Source of the DNA: Phlyctochytrium arcticum
Taxonomy: Eukaryota > Chytridiomycota > Chytridiomycetes > Chytridiales > Chytridiaceae
Direction of reading: 5' to 3'
DNA: 64,000 bases
NCBI GenBank assembly: GCA_025602905.1
Contig: JAHLKI010000010.1
Coordinates: forward strand, 496,001 to 560,000
In this document: piece by piece, positions 46,437-57,492 of the stretch
Position numbering within the stretch: position 1 is the stretch's first letter
How the letters are laid out: every line of letters starts with the position of its first letter
Translations under genes and position numbers: made by a program
Notes under the pieces: model-generated
Database searches by the model: none
Told to the model about the DNA's origin: nothing
Seen by the model: only the letters and a program-made list of their open reading frames with translations

Positions 46437-47975
46437 CTAGCTAGGAGTTTCGGCTGCTGGAGCTATTTCAACCCGGAGAAGATTTGTGATGGAAAGGGCT
46501 TCGATTGCCTTTCGGGCCATTTCGGCATTCTGCTCAGTCTCAAAACAGATGTGGGCAGTAGCATCTCTGGAGGTGGTGGCTTCCTTGAAGCCACTGAACG
46601 CGCCAAAAGCGGTTTCAATGTCCTTTTCAGAGAGGGACTTGCTGAAGCCCTTAAGGGTGAGGAACGTGCGATCGTCCGGCCCGTCTGGCAGCTTTCCATG
46701 AAAAAGAGTGACGGGGTCAACCTCTACTCCGTGATCGGTAGCGTACTGGTTCCATTTTCCACCCGAGCGCACCGGGATTGGTTCATGGATATGAGGGCAG
46801 GCCGCTGCGTCGTCTTCTTTGTTGTGGAAGCTAACGGGAAAGTTGGTGATGGCTGCGAGATGTTTGAGTGCGGCAGTTGCATAATCCACGTTCACAAATT
46901 CAACCAAAAGACAGTCGTGGTTCAAGAATTGTTGGCGCCTGTACCCTTCGTAACCTTCCATCAACGACCTCATTCGCTTTTTCCTGACAGGCCCACTCAG
47001 ATTGGGGTGCACACGTTGCGCGAGTTGCATATGCAAGTACTGCGTGGGGGTTCCCGGAGGTTTCACCTTCTTTTGAGGGGCAGATTGCAGCAATTGCACA
47101 TCCGCTGGTGTTTCGGCGCGGAAATAGCGAGTAGCTCGTCGGGCCCACTGCGGCTCAGAGAAGGTCGCGATGGCCGTCATCGATTCATCAAAGGCAACAT
47201 TGACAAAACCGTAAAACGACGCAAGTAAATCTATGACCAGATCGTACTCATCACCAGCCGGGTGAATGGATATGTGTCTGGCCGTACTTGCAGAATTGAG
47301 ATCCTGGTTTCCTTCCTCGCGTGCAGCTTGGATATCTCCCAGGCGATCCAGGGCGGCCGAAGGCTCTACAGCCTTGCCATCTTTGTCAACGAAATACGGC
47401 AACAGATTGGTCTTCTCATACAGAAAATCCAAGCATCTATGGGCATCTTTGATGGTGTTGAACTTGATTCCGTAACCTCGAAGAAAATCACGCCCTGCAG
47501 CAAATCCTTGCCACCCCGAGGCCATTTTCTTGATGGCTGTCGCTGGAAGAAAATTCCGGGGAATGTAAACAAATTGCGATTCAACGGCAAATGTTACATC
47601 CGGAAATCTACAGTAAAATTCAATTGGAAATTCTGAGTGTATTCAGCGAATCAAAGAACTTACGGTCCGATATCCGGATCGCCGCGCTTCCAGTTATCCC
47701 AATCCATGTGCACTTTGGCAGGAAGTTTTTCGGGCAACTGAGCTAGAGCTCTGGCAGCACTAGCATGATCAGAAAACACCATCAAATAGAACTATAGCAG
47801 GACTTCATCAGTTTCAAAGACGATCATACGCATAAAAATAAATTAGGGATCTCACATGTCGGAAGAGAAACAGTCTGGTGAACGACGGAAACGACTTGAG
47901 CGCCGCCAGCAGATCGGCCTCATCGACACCCTCCGGCAGTGGAGGCTTTATGACGAGCTGGTTCTTCTCTGCCAT
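46437..47975 (-). CDS. RNA-recognition-motif protein, unrecognised
   Basis: Three minus-strand exons. The first RRM-like fold spans the start: 'KNQLVIKPPLPEGVDEADLLAALKSFPSF' joins over an intron to 'FYLMVFSDHASAARALAQLPE'. The long last exon ends with a second RRM ('TFLTLKGFSKSLSEKDIETAFGAFSGF', near 46640, then 'ATAHICFETEQNAEMARKAIE'), and a third, weaker one may lie near 46830-47180. I choose MAEKNQL at 47975 as start. An in-frame ATG at 48065 would add 30 residues with a basic, mitochondrial-type look. It probably binds RNA, but I recognise no known family. Confidence 0.65.
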
Positions 47976-48210
47976 GGCTGCTCGGGGAGTTGGGCGAGAA
48001 ATGGTGAAATTTCCTGGAGATCTGCTTCTCGCAGGAAAGTTGTCCAACAACAATTTGACAGTCAATTTCCCACGACGTGCAGCAGGGTCGCACGGGGGCT
48101 TAGATTGGCCGTTTGTTTGTATTCAACATCGTACTTTTTGAATCTTGCACCAACAGGGCTTCAATCAGGCATTATGATAAAATGTGCTATATATGTTTCA
48201 GATAATAGTT

Positions 48211-49382
48211 CTATGTGGCCTTGCCCTTACGCTGATCAATGTTTTCTATTATCTTGTTGACGACGTCGTTGGTGTCGTCCGTGCGCCCAAAGTGTGCAAT
48301 ATACTGGCCATCCGGGTTGACCAAATAGAAGAAGATGGAATGATCGACCAGATAATCTGCCTCGTCATCGTCAACAGCTCGAGGGGGTGCGCTGAAGTAG
48401 AGTCGATAGGCCTTGGCTACACGCTTGATCTGAGCATGGGTACCAATCAACCCAACGAATTCGGGATGGAAGTCTAAAGCTAACGGTCAGTCATTTCGCT
48501 CCCCAGAGTTTTATAAATGTGCAATACCGTGGATGTATTCTTTGATTGCCGCAATCGAGTCACGTTTGGGATCGCAGGAGATAAATATTGGGACAATTGT
48601 CTCTTGTGCGTAGCCCTTTTGCTTTTCTGGAATGAGAATCATGATTAAGGTAGGGTCATTGTGAAAACGATGACTGCCACAACGTACTGAGGCTCTCTAC
48701 AATTTCTGCCATTTTGTCAAGCTCTTCGGGGCAAACATCCGGGCAAAAGGTGTATCCAAAGTAAAGGAGCATATATTTGCCGCGGAAGTCCAAGTCTGTC
48801 ACTGGTCGACCTTCATGGTCCACTAGAGAGAATGGTCCCCCAATCAATGCCTTTCCAACCCCTTTCACTTTTGCCTCTTCCCGCTGCTTTTCCAGTCGAC
48901 GCGTTTCATATTGGTAATATGCCCATAAGCCAGCGCCGCTGACGATAAGGGCAGCGATACTTTTGTAGTACGTGGATCTCTGGAAAGCACACACATGGGT
49001 TCATTTGTTCGTAAGGATCAAAAGAGAGATCTGCAATACTCACAGACAATTCCTGTTTGTCAGAGCTGTTTCCCAGCTGAGGAGGTGGTGTTGCTGGAGG
49101 AGGTGGTGGGTTTGCTGAGGTAGACAGAGATCGAGGACTTTGATGGGCGACAATAGGGTATGAAATGGATTGTGGTCTTGCACAGCAGATTGGTATATGC
49201 GACTACAAAAACAATCGGGAAATTAGACCTTATCATTTGTTTATAACAACGAAGTCGTTTTGTACCTTTGGCAGCTTACACGCTCTCCCGGTCCCCGCAC
49301 CTAAACTTCTTAATCCTACCGCAGAATCGTTTAGATTTTCGTTCGCACCTTCTGTGATATGCTCTTCCTCACCTCTAAACAT
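48211..49382 (-). CDS. SCO1: SCO1-type copper chaperone of cytochrome c oxidase
   Basis: Minus-strand exons encode a Pro/Ser-rich mitochondrial N-terminus, one membrane helix ('YYKSIAALIVSGAGLWAYY', near 48940), the thioredoxin-like domain with the copper-binding CPDVC in 'GYTFCPDVCPEEL' (near 48740), 'VPIFISCDPKRDS' and 'ADYLVDHSIFFYLVNPDG' carrying the distal copper-ligand His. It delivers copper to the CuA centre of COX2 in the intermembrane space. The first exon (ATG at 49380-49382) and its intron are inferred from phase-0 joining to 'SHIPICCARPQS'; alternative donors exist. The stop follows 'IDQRKGKAT'. Confidence 0.88.
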
Positions 49383-49549
49383 CCTTGCAGTAGATTTGAC
49401 AAAGGTATATTTCGGAGTCTCTGATTGAAAGCGCGGTTTCAGATCCCGGTTGTTGCCAGCGCAACCTCAATGAACTTGCAGCCTTGACTTGAGTCTTTGC
49501 GGACCTGCGAAATTTCCAAAACGAACAACACTTGCGACCCATTACCAAT

Positions 49550-50459
49550 ATGTCACAGTCTAGATCGAGGCCAGATAAACGCAAGTCTTCCAATGAGATG
49601 CGGCCGTTCTATTGCAGTTCAGGTTTGCTGAGTCGATCGGACGGTTCAGTACGTTTCAAGTCAGGTAAATTGTGACCCGGCCTACCCCACTTTTGTCTCG
49701 TTCTCACACTACCAAACACATAGGAGACACTGCAGTATTGAGTTCCATCTATGGGCCAATGGAAGTAAAAATCAAGGACGAGAAGCTCGACAAGGCTACG
49801 ATAGAGGTCATCTTTAAGCCGGCTGCGGGACCACAAAGTGAGTTCGTTACATTTGGTTTGACTCTAGAACGATTTATCGATGTTTTTTAAACAGCAACCA
49901 AAGAGCGATTCTCAGAGCGAATGATTCGCGAAACCTTGGAGTCTGCAATCCTAGGTGGTCTGCATCCTCGGACAATGATCCGCGTGACCTTACAAGTGTT
50001 GACAGATGACGGAGGGGTACGGGACCAAGATTCTTGCAAACATTGCATTGTTAACGTTAAATCTATATACAGATACTGGCTACAGCACTTAATGCGGCAA
50101 CTCTTTCACTGGTGGATGCTGGCATCCCATTGCGTTCACTTCCCGCTGCCGTCTGTTGCATGATTGATGATGATGGAGAACTGTTGCTTGATCCGATCGC
50201 CATTGAGCTTGAACGAGCCAAGTCTACGCATCTCTTTGTGTTCGACAAAGTTTCCGATGGCACGCTCGCAAATATATCCACTGGAAGCTTTTCCCTGGAG
50301 GAGGTATGTCGCGAACCTAAAAGAGGGGTTGTGCTTTGATCTAAATGGTTGTTCTAGTATTCGCGGTGCTACGAAACTTGCAAGTTGGCCGCAGCATCGG
50401 TTCAACAGTTATTTCGCACCTCTTCTGAAGGAAAAGTCCGTAGAGAATACGTGGCGTAA
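49550..50459 (+). CDS. RRP46: Exosome complex RNase PH-like subunit RRP46 (EXOSC5)
   Basis: Five or six exons. 'MRPFYCSSGLLSRSDGSVRFKSGDTAVLSSIYGPMEVK', 'KATIEVIFKPAAG', 'RFSERMIRETLESAILGGLHPRTMIRVTLQVL', 'ALNAATLSLVDAGIPLRSLPAAVCCMIDDDGELLLDP' and 'GSFSLEE' follow the RNase PH fold of RRP46/EXOSC5. The family is a catalytically inactive ring subunit of the 3'-5' RNA exosome. The last exon 'YSRCYETCKLAAASVQQLF' ends 'VRREYVA'. The start is the first ATG after the SCO1 divergent promoter. Confidence 0.9.
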
Positions 50460-50735
50460 GGAATTTACCTCCAACATCCTGCCCGTTTTGAATTCTATCC
50501 TCTCTATTTATTCTCCCCATATGCACTTGTTTAATATTTTCTTGCATTTTTTAATGCGCAATACATATCTGCTGAACCCCTACGACATTTAAAATGTGGA
50601 AAGCAGCATACAATCATGGTTTTTGACATGTCACAACGGAATGACTGGCGACGGTCAAACAAAGTATTTCTGATTGAATGATGTTTTATTTCTCAAAATG
50701 ATTATGCAAAGCTATACACCGACGGGTATGAGGGT

Positions 50736-51199
50736 TTACTGGCCCTTCTTCTTCAGCTGCTGGGCTTCACGCTCGTGCTCACGAATGTAACGGTCCTCAG
50801 CGGCAGCCTCGCGCTTGCTGTAGTGTTGATGAAAATGACAGCATGGTAAGTAACGTAAAATTCAAACTATGCAACATCTGATTCCTACCTGAAAGCATCA
50901 CCGCCTGCCCGAGGCTGAACGTGTACTTGCTTCAGTTCTTCGTGAAAGTGAGGGTCCAAGTGGGGCTCCTTGTCGAGCTTCTCCTTTGCGGACACTTCCT
51001 TGGCCTTAAGCTGAGCACGAAGCTTCTTGATGACTTCCTTCTCGTGTTCCCAGGCGTAACGCTCTTCCTCAGTTGCTTCGCGCTTGGCAAAAGCACCACC
51101 AGCATCACGGATGTTGGTCATTGTGCGGACGGGGGCGACCAGCAGCGAGCGAGTAGAGCAGCGGCTGGTGGTTCGGAGAGTTGCGCGGATGGCAGACAT
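50736..51199 (-). CDS. Mitochondrial F1F0-ATPase inhibitor with two tandem IF1 cores
   Basis: Two minus-strand exons give 130 residues. The N-terminus (MSAIRATLRTTSRCSTRSLL and onward, Arg/Ser/Thr-rich) is a presequence. The IF1 inhibitory core occurs twice: residues 36-55 (AFAKREATEEERYAWEHEKE) and 102-121 (AFSKREAAAEDRYIREHERE), 13 of 20 identical and 66 residues apart. Each is preceded by a Gly-rich RDAGG or RAGG block as in classical IF1. The intron (about 50819-50889) lies inside the second core's Ser codon. IF1 blocks reverse ATP hydrolysis by inserting this helix into F1. Classical IF1 has one core and dimerises through a C-terminal coiled coil. Here the two heads in one chain are linked by a charged helix with a Pro/His-rich break. 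Confidence 0.85.
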
Positions 51200-51461
51200 T
51201 TTTGATGCTTTGTGAGGTCTGTTGGTGGTTTTAGATTGAGGTTGTGATGACTTTTTTCCACTGTGGGGTGAGCAGATCTCCGGCGATTTTTGGAACACTT
51301 TTGCGATTCTACCGTGACTCACACTGACGTTGCTAAAAAGTTTTCCTAAGAAGTTTTCCGCAACCCAAGAATTTCATCAAATCAATCGAACTATTAACAG
51401 CTTATGCCTTGCTACATATCTACAGGACTACCAAATAAATATTAAATTAATGCATCAATGT

Positions 51462-53209
51462 TCAATGTCTCCATCTGTTCGAACGCGGTATGAGGGGCAA
51501 AGATCAATACGCCTAAACACTTGAAGAACACTTACATCTTAAGGATCCGATCCTTGCCTCCACTTGCTACTTTGTCACCCGCCGGACTCCAATCAACTGC
51601 ATACACCTCGTCGGCATGTCCGGGCAGTTCAACCTTCTGCTTAGCAGTCTTGACATCCCACGTTTTCAATGTACTGTCCTTGGAGCCTGAAAGGACTTGT
51701 CGCGAATCCGATGACCAGCATACTTGAAAGACCGCTCCAACATGTCCACGCAACGTTGACTTAAAACTGCAAAAATAAATCAGTCGCAGCCCGTCGAGTA
51801 AGTAGGCACATGACGAAGATACTAACGTTCCCTTTTCTCCATCCCACAACTTTACGCTCTTGTCAAAGCTAGCGGATGCCAGCACGCGTCCATCTGGCGA
51901 GAAGCTTAGATGCGTTACGGGCTGCTGATGCCCCGTCATCCGCAATATTGGCTTTTTGCCAACAGATGGGTCCCACAAAAAGAGGGTAAAATCGTCACTA
52001 CAGGAAGCGAGCTTTTCTGTATTTGCGCCATTGTTGGTGAATGTATTGTATCGGGTAACTGCGGCGGCATGTGCCTCCTCAGCAGTGGCAAACTTCCGGT
52101 CGGTATGGTCATACGGACCAGTTCGCAAAATGAAATCCGTTGACAGCGCCAGATGGTTGACCCAGTGGGCATGACCCTCCAACGTCCGAACGAGCTTGCC
52201 CTGGGTTGATTCCCACACTTTGATCGTCTTATCGCGCGACCCAGTGTAGATCAGACCATCACCTCCCCATTTTACAACCATGACCGGAGCAGTGTGACCA
52301 CTCAAAGTAAAGAGATTTTTGCGCAGGGTGGCGTCCCATATCCGAACAGTACCATCTTTTGACGCCGACGCAAAGCGGTTACATTGCTTGTTCAGGTGCA
52401 TAGGTTCCCAGGCAATAGAGGTAATCACTTGTCGGTGAGACTTGAGCGCTTCGCCAAGGGCCTTCCCAGTCTTTGGGTCCCACAGTCTGATAGTGGTGTC
52501 CATTCCCCCCGAGACTAGCATCTTACAATCTGGAGACCATGCCACGATTTGAACCCAGTTGGTATGTCCCTTGAGAGTATGTTGTGGGGTTTCAGTCGCT
52601 AAATCCCAAACCCGTACGGTAGTGTCCCCAGATCCGGTGGCAAGCTGATTGCCATCCGGACTGAAACAGGTCGACAATATCGCTTCAGTGTGGCCTGATT
52701 CAACCGAGAATTAGCATGGAACTGTAGACGCATCCACCATCAGATAGCACGCACCTGTTAGCGAAGAACTACACCGGGTAACAGATCGTACACGAAACAC
52801 TGCTTGAGGCTGGTAAATGATCGTGATAGCATCTTCCGTAGATTTGTTCAGTCCTTGAACGGCGTCTTTGAAAAGGTTGTCCGTGACTTCAATATCATCG
52901 ACCTTGAACGCATAAGGTAATTGTTCTTCCTGGAATATAAACAAAGCATGAGTTTTGTTTACTCAAAAAGGAAACTTGTCCATATGAACAAACATTGTTT
53001 AGCAGGTTGTTAATGAGTAAGGCGAGTTGTTCGGGGTTCACATTCGCTGGCAAGTTAAGCTGAGGACCACATGGTTCACCTTCGGGACTTTTGAATTGGG
53101 CCACAACCGTCATGCCCTTGGGCGCAACCGGAATGACTTCCGGACCTTTGTCGCCAGGAAGGCGACGTCGAGGCTTGATGTACGGTTGAAATTTGGTTTC
53201 TCCTCCCAT
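51462..53209 (-). CDS. NLE1: Notchless/Rsa4-type WD40 ribosome-assembly factor
   Basis: Minus-strand gene with an NLE ubiquitin-like domain (about 53000-53150 and 52800-52940: 'VVAQFKSPEGEPCGPQLNLPANV', then 'YAFKVDDIEVTDNL') followed by eight WD40 repeats ('CFSPDGNQLATGSGDTTVRVWD', 'GGMDTTIRLWDPKTGKAL', 'SASKDGTVRIWD', 'TGSRDKTIKVWE' and so on). The family binds the Rea1/Midasin MIDAS and drives 60S pre-ribosome release. The frame appears to stop after 'GGKDRILKM'. However, a GTAAGT donor at the AT of that ATG joins to an exon at 51464-51475, restoring the usual 'LKIW' ending (KIWRH, stop at 51462). Confidence 0.9.
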
Positions 53210-53736
53210 ATTATTGATGTTCTATATGGTATCAAATGGGTTCTTGGGTGCTTTTCAAAAATTCGCAGTATGGTCAAAAGTTCCAAAACCGAGATTGTGT
53301 GTTACGTAAGCGAGTCTGTGCCACAAGTCGCTACGCAACAGGGAGTGCGAACCAAGTGTCGGTCCCCTCAATTCCCAATACCGAAACCTCGCCGAGGAGA
53401 CCCTTTCACTTACGAAAATACAACTATTCTGAGTTTTACGGGAACGCTGCGGTGACTCCATAAGTAGCTGGTTAAAGATCCAAGAGGTAAGTGTGGGGGT
53501 TTGGTTGGGAGGGGTCGCGCTTTTGTTTTTGCTGCTTCTTTGGAAGCAAGGACGAGGTTTCGATAGGAAGTTGGGCATACGCTTCAGCGGCTGCGTTTTC
53601 AACGAGGTTCTTCGTTTTCCTTGTTCAAAGACTGAGAACGACAGTAGGCCGCTCCTCCCGCTCGGGCATTGAAATTGCAGATTTCCTCCAAAGATCAATT
53701 TTGGCTGATTCTTTTGCACTGTCTGCAGGATACTTT
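53210..53736. other. Divergent promoter of NLE1 and ARS2, possible 5'UTR intron
   Basis: A GTAAGT donor near 53488 and a CTGCAG acceptor at about 53729, just before the ARS2 start, could bound a 240-base intron in the ARS2 leader. No other gene is supported. Confidence 0.35.
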
Positions 53737-56046
53737 ATGGTTTCTGCCGATGCAGAAGACTCGGTAGAAACAGCACACATGGCATCTCCCGATGAGTACA
53801 GTGGCCCATCTACACGCGACAAATTTCAGCGGGAACGGAATGATGATACATCAGCAAGACCCGGAATGGAAGTAGATGAATTTGGACGGACAATCGACAC
53901 TACACGGAAAAGACGTGAGAGGACACGGAGTAAAAGCCGTTCTCCAGAGCCTGGTAAATCTGAAACTGCGCGTACCCCCATCGGTTTCCCCTAATTGGAC
54001 TTGAACGCAGATCGCCGTGGAAAGCGCCGAAGATCTCGTTCGCGAGAACCAGATTCGTATGTTCCTGATTACGGCAGGGACGGACCTGCACCACGCTTCA
54101 ACCCTCCTGGCTTTCCCGTAGTTGATTTTGGAGCAGGATTTTCGTTCCCACCGCAAGGAGATCACTACGATGGCCGGAAAGGACCGACGGATCCTATGAA
54201 ATTAGACTTCCTCGTAAACCGTGAGGGCTTTGCGGAATGGGCTCGTCAAGATCACCGCAAAAAGCACGGACGTTCATCTCACATGACGAATGATGAGATT
54301 GATCGACGTTATGAAATCTATAAGGAGAATTTCTCTGCCAAGCAATTGCAAAAGTTTTTCGATACGGAAAAGAACAATGAGTGGTAAGAATCTGCTTTTT
54401 GTTCAAAAGTCCTTGGGTTATTTCTGAGCATTGCGCGCGCTGTAGGTTCAAAGAAAAGTATCATCCGGTGTATTCCAGAACCTTGAAGGAGGAAGTAAAC
54501 AAGCGGCGCCACGAGTTACTGGCAAAGTTTGTGGTGGATTTGGACGAGGGAAAGCATGATGATGTGTCCTATGATGCTCCAGCGAACAGTACCAACGAAG
54601 AGACGACAGAGAGTGATGGGAAGAAGGACGAGACCCAGGAGCCTAAAGATGAGACTAAAATGGAAGAAACCACACAGACTGTCAGCGGCAACGAGGAACC
54701 AATACACGCGCTTTTCATCAAGACTGTTCCACCTACCATCAAGCGAAGCAAAATTGTAGAAATGGTTAAGAAAGTTCCCCGATACAAGTATCTTGCTCTC
54801 AGTGACCCGAGGCCGGAAAAAATGATGCACCGTCTCGGTTGGATTGTCTTCGAAGAAGGAACCGACATGGAGAGCGCCATCAGTGAGCTTGATCGCAAAA
54901 CTATTGACACCTTTGTCTTCCACCTTGCCCCTCACCATATTGTCGAAATCCGTACTCGTGTGGCACCAGCTGAGACGAATCGGCCAGAACGCCTGCGTCA
55001 TGATTTGGAGCAGATCAAAAAGCTTGCAAATGTTTTAGATGAAGAATGTGGCATTCTACCCCCAAGTGGGGTGGGAACCGCAGAGAAGCGCCTCGAGTCC
55101 CACATTCTGCCTGCGTTGGAGGCAAAATTGGCAGCAGATGCGGATAAAGATACTGAAAAAGTCAAGAAATCTCTAGATTTGCACATCCTTTACCTTCGCG
55201 TGGTTCACAACTATGACTACTATGGTGGAATTGAAAGTGCGAGCCCCGAAGACTTTGCCCGCCGATCGGCCGTTTACTTACGTCGTCAGCTACGATTCGA
55301 AGATAAGGAGCCACGCAAAGAGTGGACGGATCGGTTGGATTCTCGCATCGATCTTCGTATCCGAAAGCCTATCGACGGTCCTGAAGTCGTCAAATTGGGT
55401 GGAAAATCATCCGAGGCCGAATTGGACAAATTCCTTGCCAAGCATGTGAAGAAGGAAACAGAGGGTAAATACCGGTGCCTGGAGTGCAGCAAGCTCTTCA
55501 AAGGGGATGATTTCGTCAAGAAGCATATCAAAGTCAAGCACCAGACCGTGGGCTCGGAAATCAAACCTGAGGTGGAATACTTTAACAACTATATTCGCGA
55601 CCCAACCAAGATCGACCCCAGTCGTCAACCTGGCAATGCCGTCGGACCTGGCGTTGGACCAGGCGGTAACGGTATTATGCCCGGGTTCCCCATGATGGGT
55701 GGACCGATGGGAATGCCAATGATGAATCCGGCTGCGTTCCAAATGCAAATGCAGATGATGGCGCAGATGCAGCAAATGATGGGCGGTACGATGGGTGGAA
55801 TGAATGGCGGCGGTCGAAACAGTGGATCTGGGCGACGAGGTGGTCGCGGATCCATGTCCAGTCGGCTTGGACCCCCACCCCCACCAGATCGACGAAATTC
55901 GTAAGTTATGCATACGTCTTGATGTTTGGGAAATATCACTCATTTTATTCTGAACTCATAGGCGCAGCGATCCACGACAAATACGTACTTACAACGATTT
56001 AGATAACCCAGTCCCCAGCGGGGAGATGGAGCTCAGCTACGATTGA
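53737..56046 (+). CDS. SERRATE/ARS2 RNA-processing effector
   Basis: Four exons, about 720 residues. An Arg/Ser-rich N-terminus (RKRRERTRSKSRSPEP) is followed by 'MKLDFLVNREGFAEWARQDHRKKHG' and 'YEIYKENFSAKQLQKFFDTEKNNEWFKEKYHP', the DUF3546-type core. Then come the unstructured acidic segment, the RRM-like region ('EPIHALFIKTVPPTIKRSKIVEMVKKVPRYKYLALSDPRP'), a C2H2 zinc finger ('YRCLECSKLFKGDDFVKKHIKVKH', near 55470), a Gly/Met-rich tract and the last exon 'SDPRQIRTYNDLDNP....ELSYD'. This order is that of ARS2/SERRATE, which links the cap-binding complex to RNA export, decay and small-RNA processing. The start is the first in-frame ATG; MASPDEYSG at 53779 is an alternative. Confidence 0.92.
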
Positions 56047-56247
56047 GAGCGCATTGTATTTTTTTTTAGTTATTTGTGAGCTTTCTGTGCTCGTTTCCAT
56101 TTGAATAAATTCTGCTTGACTGCAATGAAAAGAAAAACATTGACGTTGTGCTTTTGGAACTCCTCAGTGAACGTACAGTACCCTCCAGCAAGCCAAGCAA
56201 TCTACATACATCATCCTTGCGGCCAAAAACAAAGAAAAAGATTTTGA

Positions 56248-56320
56248 TGTCCACGGTCGGATTTGAACCGACGATATTCTGCGTGTAAAGCAGACGTCAT
56301 AACCGCTAGACCACGCGGAC
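56248..56320 (-). tRNA. tRNA-Val (UAC anticodon), copy 1
   Basis: A 73-base minus-strand cloverleaf, with acceptor GTCCGCG pairing to CGTGGAC, discriminator A, anticodon loop TTTACAC (UAC, valine) and T arm GGTTCAAATCC. It is identical over its whole length to the plus-strand copy at 61470. There is no intron. A T5 run follows on the coding sense. Confidence 0.95.
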
Positions 56321-57450
56321 TTGATAGAAATCGCACTTTGATGCAATCTTATAAACTTTTTATGTAGATGCTCGTTTCTAGTCATAATTCAAGTCGATGT
56401 GAAGTTGCCACATCAGGGTTGTCTAGTTGATGTGGTGAGAATAATACGGAGTTGGTTCATCAAATTTGCTTTCAATTAGAATATCCTGCCATGGTTCGTT
56501 TCGTTCACTTGAGCGAAAGAGCCCATCCCAGGCCCATCCTGCCATTAAAGTTTTGAGTCCTGTATGGACTGCCATGGAATATACTCAGCAGTCAGCAGGA
56601 CGACGATCCTCTCCAGATCTGGCACCACAAAAATCTGTGGAAGATCTTTCAAGGGTTTGTTTGGCCGAAAAGTAAGACACTGGGAGATATGATTGGCGTA
56701 CAGTGTTTGGCCAAGTGCGGAATGATGAAATGACCCCCAAGCCAGCGAGCGCGCTTTTTGGCTGGGACAGACCGTGCGATCCAATTCTTTAGACTTTTCC
56801 TCGGAGATTCGGAGAATACCACCTGGGCCATATCTGCTACTGTGCAGTGGTGGAAGAAGCTCGAAAAGAAGGGCAGGAGGGGGGTGGGGGCGTGAACCGT
56901 TTTTAGATAAATACCCGAGTGTGCTTTCGCGCCCCATTCAGTAGATTTTCGTCGTGAAAGCACTTGATCCCTCTGCATACTTGAACGACTTCTACCCACG
57001 ATATCCCAAGTCATCGCATCTTGCTACATGTGAATTTCTCGTGCACTTGGAATACATCCTCTATCCGGTAAGTGGACCGATTATTACGTGAGATATCACG
57101 GTCCAACACTATGATGGCTGATGGTTGTCTTTAGCATTAAGAACCATTCACAAAGGCCACTCCTGGAGTACTCCAGTACATCGATTCAGACAGAAATCAA
57201 CCTATTTCTTTCTTGTAAACCCGGAGTCTCCCACTATCTTCACCTACTCGCTGGCGTGACCAGGTCAGTTGTCCCTGAGATGGTTGTTTCCCCAACGAAG
57301 ATCCAACACGATCCCCCCAAATAGCCAATTGCTAGATCCATCGCATCTACACTCGTTCGTCGCCACTTTCGGTATACACGCAGGTACAGATCCTCATAAC
57401 GCTTTTTTTGAACGAAGCACCAATTTTGATTTGAAGCAGGCTCTTCCGCG
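56321..57450. other. 1.1-kb region between tRNA-Val copy 1 and the 57.5-kb orphan gene
   Basis: Several frames of 60-130 codons occur on both strands, none with recognisable protein features. Probably the promoter or leader of the orphan gene. Confidence 0.4.
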
Positions 57451-57492
57451 ATGCAGGTCCAAAACTCCAGCAAGTTGAATGTCTCCCAAAAA

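Noticed and set aside
56545..57014. Two overlapping minus-strand frames of 120-130 codons
   Set aside because: They shadow each other in different frames and have no recognisable domain or splice pattern.
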